The position numbers and the translations under genes were made by a program. A model generated the notes under the pieces. The model had not been told where the DNA came from. It ran no database searches and saw only the letters and a program-made list of their open reading frames with translations. A DNA stretch of 64,000 nt from Sphingomonas paeninsulae (GTDB taxonomy: Bacteria > Pseudomonadota > Alphaproteobacteria > Sphingomonadales > Sphingomonadaceae). The DNA lies in contig NZ_CP032829.1 in assembly GCF_003660165.1 (NCBI RefSeq), positions 1,116,001 through 1,180,000 of the forward strand, in the 5' to 3' direction. Below, in pieces: positions 58,103 through 64,000 of this stretch; the stretch's first letter is position 1; every line of letters begins with the position of its first letter.

Positions 58103-58846
58103 ATGCGCCACTTCGTCTTCTTAAGTTGTAGTTTTCTTGTCATTGTCTTGACGCTTCCGACGAACAGCACGTTGGCCGCGAAGGCGAATCCTGCGCCCGT
58201 TGTCGGAGACGCTGCGGGCAAGTTTCTGCCTGAAGGGCGAAGCGCGCAGTCGCGGGCGTTATATCTCACGCTAATTGACGACATGCGAAAGTCTGGACGC
58301 ACACATGCTGCCCTGGCCCACCTCGATGCGTTCGAACAGCTTTATCCGCACGGGACAGATGCAGCGGTCATGCGCGGCAACTGCTTCGTCGATATTGGCG
58401 CGTTCGAGCAGGCTGCAATCATATATCGCAAGCTCTTGAAGACCAAAGCCGCCGCATCGGCTTATGCAGGGTTGGGCCGGATCGAAGGGCTCAACGATCG
58501 CTGGACGGCAGCGGCTGGAGAGTTCAGCCAAGCGGTAAGCCGGATGCCGACTGACCCGGACTATCTCAACGACTATGGGTATGCGCTGCTTAGACAGGGG
58601 CGTCTGGAAGAAGCTTTGTTCAGGATCAGGCAGGCGGCAGAACTTGCCCCTGCGAATGTTCGCGTACGTAATAATCTAATTTTGGTGCTATCGGCTACTG
58701 GCGACACCGCCGGTTCAAAATCGCTGTTGGACAGTATAGCGGATACCACCGAGCGCGCCGATATACAGGCCGCCCTGAAGGCGCAATCTGCGAAGCTGGT
58801 GTTGCAGGCGCCCGACGTAGTGCGGACGCCTGTCGTCGACCGTTAA
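58103..58846 (+). CDS. TPR-repeat protein, TadD-like
   Basis: 247 aa. A signal peptide (to about residue 26) is followed by TPR-like helices: HAALAHLDAFEQLYPHGTDA, AYAGLGRIEGLNDRW, and LNDYGYALLRQGRLEEALFR. It converges on the tad cluster with a four-base overlap at the stop. TadD is an outer-membrane pilotin-type TPR lipoprotein; this one lacks a clear lipobox, so the name is tentative. Confidence 0.75.
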   Translation: MRHFVFLSCSFLVIVLTLPTNSTLAAKANPAPVVGDAAGKFLPEGRSAQSRALYLTLIDDMRKSGRTHAALAHLDAFEQLYPHGTDAAVMRGNCFVDIGAFEQAAIIYRKLLKTKAAASAYAGLGRIEGLNDRWTAAAGEFSQAVSRMPTDPDYLNDYGYALLRQGRLEEALFRIRQAAELAPANVRVRNNLILVLSATGDTAGSKSLLDSIADTTERADIQAALKAQSAKLVLQAPDVVRTPVVDR

Positions 58847-59358
58847 CTTGCTGGTGCGACGATGATCGCCGGTGAAGTCTTGTTGGCCTGAGATACTGTC
58901 CCCAAACCGTAAACGACCAGCAGGCCAGCCGCCAGAAATGGCGCAAACGGGATAGCACCACGTAAATCGAGCCGTCGCCACGGAGAACGCGCAACAATAA
59001 AGCCCACCGAGAACAGGCTGGCGATGACAAAGACTGCCGTGCTGCCAATAAAGCCGACCCAGAGGCTGGCGGCTGCCAGGAACTTCACGTCGCCAAGGCC
59101 GAGCGTTCCCTGTCGGCGCAAGAGCTTCATAATTGCGATGAGGCCGAGAAACAGGGCAATGATCGCGACAGGAGCGGTCAGTCCGATCAGCGCGGCGCGA
59201 ACCGATGAGGCAGAGATAGTTTGAAAGAGGAAACCGGCGGTCGCCAACAGCACGTTCAGCGCGTTCGGGATGCGGCGTTCCTGTAGGTCAAAATGAACGA
59301 TCGGGATCAGGATCAGGAGAAGAACCCCGAGAGCGATGAAACTTGTTGCCGGCATCAA
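58843..59358 (-). CDS. Prepilin peptidase (TadV/CpaA type)
   Basis: 171 aa, about six helices. The two Asp of the type IV prepilin peptidase family are visible: one in HFDLQERRIPNALN near residue 23-36, the other in LGLGDVKFLAAASLW near 90 (GxGD motif). It cuts the leader of Flp pilin and pseudopilins TadE/F at the inner membrane. The ATG overlaps the TadE stop. Confidence 0.88.
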   Translation of the reverse strand: MMPATSFIALGVLLLILIPIVHFDLQERRIPNALNVLLATAGFLFQTISASSVRAALIGLTAPVAIIALFLGLIAIMKLLRRQGTLGLGDVKFLAAASLWVGFIGSTAVFVIASLFSVGFIVARSPWRRLDLRGAIPFAPFLAAGLLVVYGLGTVSQANKTSPAIIVAPAS

Positions 59359-59828
59359 TAGCCTCCGTTGGCGATTGTCACCGAATATCCGATTTTTTGT
59401 GGCTGGGCCGCGTTGCCCTTACCCACGGCGGTAAGCAAATTGTAGAACGCACCGAATTTGAAATCGTTAAGCGGATACTGAACAGTCACTTTAAACATGG
59501 CACCCGGCACCGCCTGCGTCTGGACGTTGACGAGGGCCGGTTTCAGCAGCGGTGAATATGCCGTGAAGATGTACTGGACACGGGCCACTGCCAACTGCCC
59601 ACGTTCGACGTCGCTGATGCCTCCAACCGATGCCCTCGCGCCCTCGTTCGCGCCGTGGATGACGGCGACGAACGTTGCAAAATAGAGCGCGAAGACCATC
59701 GTTCCGAATATCAGCAGCAGAAAGAACGGCACGATCAGGGCGAATTCAAGCGCGACGACACCAGCATCGGACGACCAATGCCGCAGCATCGAATGTCTTT
59801 TGCGATATCGGATGATCCGTATCTCCAT
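59355..59828 (-). CDS. TadE-family pseudopilin
   Basis: 157 aa from the ATG at 59828 (GTG 59846 is an alternative). SSDAGVVALEFALIVPFFLLLIF holds the conserved Glu of the TadE-like motif, followed by one helix and a long C-terminal domain. It would be cleaved by the prepilin peptidase next to it. Confidence 0.88.
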   Translation of the reverse strand: MEIRIIRYRKRHSMLRHWSSDAGVVALEFALIVPFFLLLIFGTMVFALYFATFVAVIHGANEGARASVGGISDVERGQLAVARVQYIFTAYSPLLKPALVNVQTQAVPGAMFKVTVQYPLNDFKFGAFYNLLTAVGKGNAAQPQKIGYSVTIANGGY

Positions 59829-59845
59829 GGTGCCGTTCCTCGCCA

Positions 59846-60022
59846 CTAACCGGCTGGTTTTAGAAGCAAAGCAGAGATCGCATCAAAGGCGGCCTTTAGG
59901 CCCGAACCGAAGCTGCCCAAAGCCACAACGATAGCGCTGATGATGAGCACCGCGAGAACCGCATATTCAACTGCGGTCACGCCCTCTTCGTCGCGAACGA
60001 ACATCCTGAGATAGTTGATCAT
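59846..60022 (-). CDS. Flp-type pilin (type IVb)
   Basis: 58 aa. The N-terminal charged part is followed by DEEGVTAVEYAVLAVLIISAIV: the Glu/Tyr pair of Flp pilins and the peptidase cut before the hydrophobic helix. It is the main pilus subunit. It was found by translating 60022-59846; only 61 bases separate it from tadG upstream, with an inverted repeat CCAGCG/CGCTGG in between that may shape mRNA processing. Confidence 0.9.
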   Translation of the reverse strand: MINYLRMFVRDEEGVTAVEYAVLAVLIISAIVVALGSFGSGLKAAFDAISALLLKPAG

Positions 60023-60083
60023 AATAAAGTCCTGTTTGGGGGATGGGGTGGGTCCACCAGCGCCCCCTGCAACGCTGGTTTAT

Positions 60084-61913
60084 TCATGAAACTAGAACCG
60101 GCAGTCCGCAGCGGACTCCGGTGACCGAAACATCGACGTAACCAAGCTGAACACCGAGGGTTTGCAGAAGGCCGTCGAGTACGCTGTCCAGCCCGCTCAG
60201 CACGGGATCGAGGACGTTGAACAATGGGCCGACCCCGGCCCCGGTCAGGGTAATCGGCAGCAAGCAAAGGTTAAGTAAGCTTGCCGTACACACCTTTGCC
60301 TCTAGCGTTTCGGCGAGGCCACCAAGAAGGTTAGACGTAAAGCCCGTACTGATCGCGCGCGCCCATACGGCGGGGGATGCGGCGACGCCATTAAATGCGG
60401 GTCGTCCGATAATGCCCTTCGTGCTCGGAGGAACGGGTTGCACGACGCTGCCCGTCGGTTGCACGAACGTCAGCGCCGTTCCCGGGCCAGTCGTCGATCC
60501 AATGGCGACGTGTGCCTTTGCGACCGTGCTGGAAAGCGTCAGTATCCCCGGAAGTCCAATGTTGAGTATTTGGACCGGCGTGATGGCCGAGGCAGCGACG
60601 GGCGCGCTGAAGTTGCGCATGGCATCGTCGGTCGGCGCACCGATATAGATATTGGCAACACCGCCATGCGCCGTCACTCCGACCTTTGCGTCTGTTGCCG
60701 GAGCACCCGAGCATGAAATCGTGTCGACGCGCGCGTCGCCACTGCCCACTTCGACATAGAGCGGGACTTTGACACCGAGGCCGATCTGAGGGACGAGGTT
60801 GAGAACGTCCAAATCCAGCTTCAGACGTACCTGCGCAGTATGAACGCTGATCCCCTCCGGACCAAAGGCAAAATAGCCGCGAACGGGCGGCTCGATTGCC
60901 GTGGCGGCAATCTTGATGCTGACAACGCCCGGGACGCCGATTGACGATGCAGGGATGGTCGCGAAGTTGTTGCCATTAGCCAGTTGCAGGCTGAAGGTCG
61001 TTAGCTGCCAAAGGTTCAAACCGGCATGAAGCGCGCTGCTCGAGGCGCTGCCGCCGACCGGCGTATCCGCCCAGAGGCCGAGGTCGAACAGCTTGCCGAG
61101 TGCAACCTGCTGGTTCCCGGGAATCTGCCCCTTAATAAGGGTCAGCCCGGCGATTGCCGCAACAACATCCGCAGTTTGTTGCTGCTGACCAAGAGCCGCG
61201 ATCTGGGCACCGATAAGGTCGCCGACACCGATATTGCTATCCAAAACATTCGAATAAGTGCCCGCAGTCAGATTAAGCTTGGTTGCCAGCGCATCGAAGA
61301 ATGTCAGCGCATCCAATTTGGTTTTGAGCAGACCATCATATTGGACCGCGCTGAGTGCAATCGATCCGCCGGTCAGTGCCGATAGCAGCGCATTGGCAAC
61401 ACCGCCGTTGAGGCTCGCAACGCCGCTGCCAGCTTCAAGCCCGGCCTGATTGACACGCGCAGCCGTTGCGCTGGTTTCGATACGCCGGTTTCCGCTGATC
61501 GACATTTTCGACAGGAACAGTGGCGAATCTATGGTTGTCGATATCTGCACTGCCGTGTCGGTGGTTGTCGCCGCCCCCAGGCAACCGCCAGGATGGAAAC
61601 GATTGTTGACGGTCGTTGCAATGTCCGGGCAATAGCTTCCCGTCTGGACCGCGAGCAGCGCCGTAGGATCGAGGCCATTACTCGTCAGAACCGAAACCGC
61701 CTTGGCGCGCGCCATTTGCAAGTTGGCCGCATACGGTGCCGCAGCCAGCGCGGCGGCATCGGTGACACCCTGCAACTGACGCCGTTGCGCAAACCAGACG
61801 CTGGTATCTGTCACCATGCCGACCATGCCGATCAAAACCGCCATGACGACCGCAGTCGCGGGCGCAATAACGCCCGCATCTTCGATCAGGCAAAGGCGGC
61901 CCGTTCGTTTCAT
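60084..61913 (-). CDS. TadG-like pilus assembly protein
   Basis: 609 aa. An N-terminal helix (VIAPATAVVMAVLIGMVGMV) and then DTSVWFAQRRQLQGVTDAAALAAA, the TadG pattern. The rest is a long, Gly/Val-rich extracytoplasmic region without a clear VWA metal motif. Its ATG overlaps the next upstream gene by four bases. Confidence 0.8.
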   Translation of the reverse strand: MKRTGRLCLIEDAGVIAPATAVVMAVLIGMVGMVTDTSVWFAQRRQLQGVTDAAALAAAPYAANLQMARAKAVSVLTSNGLDPTALLAVQTGSYCPDIATTVNNRFHPGGCLGAATTTDTAVQISTTIDSPLFLSKMSISGNRRIETSATAARVNQAGLEAGSGVASLNGGVANALLSALTGGSIALSAVQYDGLLKTKLDALTFFDALATKLNLTAGTYSNVLDSNIGVGDLIGAQIAALGQQQQTADVVAAIAGLTLIKGQIPGNQQVALGKLFDLGLWADTPVGGSASSSALHAGLNLWQLTTFSLQLANGNNFATIPASSIGVPGVVSIKIAATAIEPPVRGYFAFGPEGISVHTAQVRLKLDLDVLNLVPQIGLGVKVPLYVEVGSGDARVDTISCSGAPATDAKVGVTAHGGVANIYIGAPTDDAMRNFSAPVAASAITPVQILNIGLPGILTLSSTVAKAHVAIGSTTGPGTALTFVQPTGSVVQPVPPSTKGIIGRPAFNGVAASPAVWARAISTGFTSNLLGGLAETLEAKVCTASLLNLCLLPITLTGAGVGPLFNVLDPVLSGLDSVLDGLLQTLGVQLGYVDVSVTGVRCGLPVLVS

Positions 61914-62203
61914 CTGCCGCCGCTGCGCCCGGTGTCGGAATTGTTTTCAACTTCAAGCAACACGCCGATGCGGTTGAGATAGCGATCCTGAATACGTTTG
62001 ACCTCTGCGCTGTTCAGGCGAACGCCCGTATTGGTATCATGCGCTTCCAGTTGTTTTTCGACGACCATGCGCGCTGTGGCCGGGGCGGCAGGCTCTGGCG
62101 TCGCGGGCTGCTTTTTGGCCTCCGCAGCGACCGGAAGCAGACAGAATGTCAGCGCAACCAGTCCGACAAGATGCCTGGATAGATAATTGGCTTTTTCAGT
62201 CAT
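61910..62203 (-). CDS. Small secreted protein of the tad cluster
   Basis: 97 aa with a signal peptide (to about residue 28, VAAEA) and then a Pro/Ala stretch and a helical tail. No family recalled. It overlaps tadC by eight bases and tadG by four, so it is part of the operon. Confidence 0.7.
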   Translation of the reverse strand: MTEKANYLSRHLVGLVALTFCLLPVAAEAKKQPATPEPAAPATARMVVEKQLEAHDTNTGVRLNSAEVKRIQDRYLNRIGVLLEVENNSDTGRSGGR

Positions 62204-63125
62204 GTTTGATGGCCTCTTTAGAAATCTTCTTGAGCGTGCTGCCGAGGGTCGAGACCGCTGGTCCTGCCAGCACGATCATCAGGGCGGGCATCAACAGGAC
62301 GAGCATCGCGACGGTCATCTGCGTTGTCTTTTTGCCGATCGATTCCCGAGCAACGAAAATGCGGCGCTCGGAGAACTCGCGTGAGAATTCACGGAGCGCG
62401 GAGGCCAGTTCGGTGCCGTGATTAAGGGATTGGCGAAGAACCCCGGCAAGTTCGCGCGCGCCGGCAACGCCCAGCCGTTCGGACCAGCGGGCCAGCGCAA
62501 TGTCATAGGACATGCCGCGCTGGATATCCTCGACCAACAAGACAACCGCTGTCTGAACGATCGGTGCCGCGCGACCTTCCGAAGTCGCGAAAATTCGAAA
62601 ACATTGATCAAGGCTCGCGCCGCTCTCAACCATCATCACGAAGATATCGAGTGTGAAGGGTAATTCACTGGTAATCTTGCGTGAACGTCGGGCGCTGCTT
62701 GCCTTCAGAATATATTTGGACACCAGAAAGATCAGCGAAGACGCCGCGATCGGGATCATGATATTCACGACGGATGGCGGACGCGTCAGTGTCATCGTCA
62801 CATAAAGCAACAGGCCGGTGCCGACGGTTGCAACTAAGCGGATCAGTCCAAAGTGGAGGATCGTGTTGGTCGGACTATAACCTGCAGCCGCCAGATCCCG
62901 CTCGATCTCGGCGCGCGCCTCGCCGCCCCCAGCAAGCAACGTCGCCAGTAGTCCGGGCTGAACAGGCATCCCGTCGTCAACCTGTAACGCTATGTCCGTC
63001 TGGAGGAGGTCGAGCCTGTGCCCCAGCGCACGCTCCCCGCTCAACTGCATCGTGCCACCGATAACAAGCCCAAGACTGGTTGCGATTGCGATGCCGACGG
63101 CGATGATTTCTATCCAGCCCGACAT
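62196..63125 (-). CDS. tadC: TadC (type II secretion F domain)
   Basis: 309 aa. Two helices flank a T2SSF domain: SELPFTLDIFVMMVESGASLDQCFRIFA, then LARWSERLGVAGARELAGVL and ESIGKKTTQMTVAML. It forms the inner-membrane platform with TadB. The stop/start junction with tadB is adjacent. Confidence 0.9.
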   Translation of the reverse strand: MSGWIEIIAVGIAIATSLGLVIGGTMQLSGERALGHRLDLLQTDIALQVDDGMPVQPGLLATLLAGGGEARAEIERDLAAAGYSPTNTILHFGLIRLVATVGTGLLLYVTMTLTRPPSVVNIMIPIAASSLIFLVSKYILKASSARRSRKITSELPFTLDIFVMMVESGASLDQCFRIFATSEGRAAPIVQTAVVLLVEDIQRGMSYDIALARWSERLGVAGARELAGVLRQSLNHGTELASALREFSREFSERRIFVARESIGKKTTQMTVAMLVLLMPALMIVLAGPAVSTLGSTLKKISKEAIKHD

Positions 63126-64000
63126 CTAGAAATCCAGCCGCATCAGGCGACGCATCGTCACCATTCCGAGCGCCTGAAAGCCAAAGCCAAACATCAACAG
63201 GTGACGACCGGCCTCCGTCTCCCAAAGGTATTTCATATACCCGAAGTTGATCACTGAAATCAGCACCATGGCGACAGGCGGCAATGCGCAAAGGATGATC
63301 GCACTCATCCGGGTCTCGGCGCTCGCGGCAGCAAGTTCGCGGAGCACCCGCGCGCGACTGCGCAGCAGATTGACGAGGCCGGCAAGCGGCGGCCCGACAT
63401 TTCCGCCAAACCGTGCATTCGTCCGTACCGTTGCTACGATCATATATAGCTCGGGCAAGTCGATGCGTTCGGCTACCGTGTCGATTGCGTCGGGCACCGG
63501 TGCACCATTGGCGATGCGACGCATTGCCGGCTGCAAATAGCGCTGGACCGGCAGGCCCGCGTTGTCGGTTGATTTGATCAAGGCCTGCTGGAACGAATTG
63601 CCCACAGCGAGAAGTTGACGGATCGAATCGAGATAATGGGGAAGGAGTTCGACGAACGCCGACATGCGCCGCGCCGCGAGCCGTTGAAGATAGAGCGGCG
63701 GCAGGATCATGCCCACCATTATGACAACCAGAGGAGCCATCACGCCGTGCCAGCGCAGCCAGAAAAGCGCCGCGAGCGCCGTTACGACAATCGCGTAGAT
63801 CATCAGCGGTCGCGCCTTGATCGTCACATCGGCACGGGCCAGCGCACGGTGAAACCCTGGCGGCGCTCGAGCGATGAGTTGCCCAATCCACGCAGCCTGC
63901 CCCGACGGCAATTCTGCGAGAGAGGGTGTCAGCGTTTGCAGTCGCTCGGTCAGTAGCGCCCCTGCCTCCCGCTGTTCTCGTCCCTCACGCGAGGAAAGGA
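63126..64000 (-). CDS. tadB: TadB (type II secretion F domain), 5' end beyond the window
   Basis: The frame stays open from 63911 to the right edge (63912-64000 reads without a stop), so the gene starts outside the window. LLPHYLDSIRQLLAVGNSFQQALIKS and the following hydrophobic helices match the T2SSF platform protein. Pairs with TadC. Confidence 0.9.
   Translation of the reverse strand, partial: LSSREGREQREAGALLTERLQTLTPSLAELPSGQAAWIGQLIARAPPGFHRALARADVTIKARPLMIYAIVVTALAALFWLRWHGVMAPLVVIMVGMILPPLYLQRLAARRMSAFVELLPHYLDSIRQLLAVGNSFQQALIKSTDNAGLPVQRYLQPAMRRIANGAPVPDAIDTVAERIDLPELYMIVATVRTNARFGGNVGPPLAGLVNLLRSRARVLRELAAASAETRMSAIILCALPPVAMVLISVINFGYMKYLWETEAGRHLLMFGFGFQALGMVTMRRLMRLDF

Noticed and set aside
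57804-58124. Open frame through tRNA-Thr
   Set aside because: It runs through the tRNA gene and the following gap, with no family features.

Overview
The window reads as chromosomal DNA of a sphingomonad (Alphaproteobacteria, order Sphingomonadales). I infer this from the mix of genes rather than from any marker gene: a crtY-crtI-crtB carotenoid cluster, a large TonB-dependent receptor, a PEPxxWA-type C-terminal sorting signal, an EipA/DUF1134 envelope protein, DUF2141 proteins, a Cdc48-type double AAA+ ATPase, a tad pilus locus, and dispersed inverted repeats built on CCCTGAGC(T/C)TGTCGAAGGGC. I see no insertion sequence, prophage, plasmid gene or CRISPR array.

Layout. 1-7.6 kb: partial eipA, tRNA-Ser(GCT), a FkbM-type methyltransferase, thrS, infC and a TonB-dependent receptor. 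7.7-11.8 kb: a tightly overlapping minus-strand operon crtY-crtI-LOG family-crtB. 11.9-18.1 kb: a PEPxxWA-CTERM protein, an MlaA homologue, a membrane hydroxylase, a DUF2141 protein, a MipA/OmpV protein, and a TPP riboswitch with thiC. 18.1-24.6 kb: small stress-type genes, a CNT nucleoside transporter, a queuosine-precursor transporter overlapping argB, YggT, folD and MarC. 24.6-30.1 kb: a surface-glycan style group (two GT-C-like membrane proteins, GtrA, methyltransferase, GtrB-like GT2). 30.2-40.1 kb: argG, DUF1489, mgtE, an EmrB-type exporter, a luciferase-like monooxygenase, a cyclophilin, a frameshifted LysR regulator and the Cdc48-type ATPase. 40.1-43.9 kb: the sulfate assimilation operon cysD-cysNC-cysQ with a visible promoter and hairpin leader. 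43.8-53.4 kb: an acyltransferase, a GltS-like FMN enzyme, then a plus-strand run of deacetylase, two GT4 glycosyltransferases, a multipass protein, DUF2141, ROK kinase and bactofilin. 53.4-54.2 kb: a non-standard region with two facing terminators and a minus-strand transcript carrying two very short ORFs. 54.2-57.5 kb: a lipoprotein, an MHS-family transporter and a PAS-like protein. 57.66-57.86 kb: a duplicated 5' half of tRNA-Thr followed by the intact tRNA-Thr(CGT). 58.1-64 kb: a tad pilus cluster running off the right edge.

Points that matter most to a reader. (1) Four genes between 36.6 and 53 kb are broken by five single-base losses, and each lies in a run of C or G; restoring one base in each run gives full-length family proteins, so sequencing undercalls are more likely than true pseudogenes. 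(2) At 53.93-54.14 kb the minus strand encodes a compact unit: a terminator-like hairpin, a ribosome-binding site matching the whole 16S 3' tail, a 20-codon ORF, a 15-codon ORF and a strong terminator. I do not recognise it, and it is the best candidate for something undescribed. (3) The 5' regions of the Cdc48-type ATPase and of cysD hold strong inverted repeats that look regulatory. (4) The tRNA-Thr half-copy looks like the scar of an integrative element.
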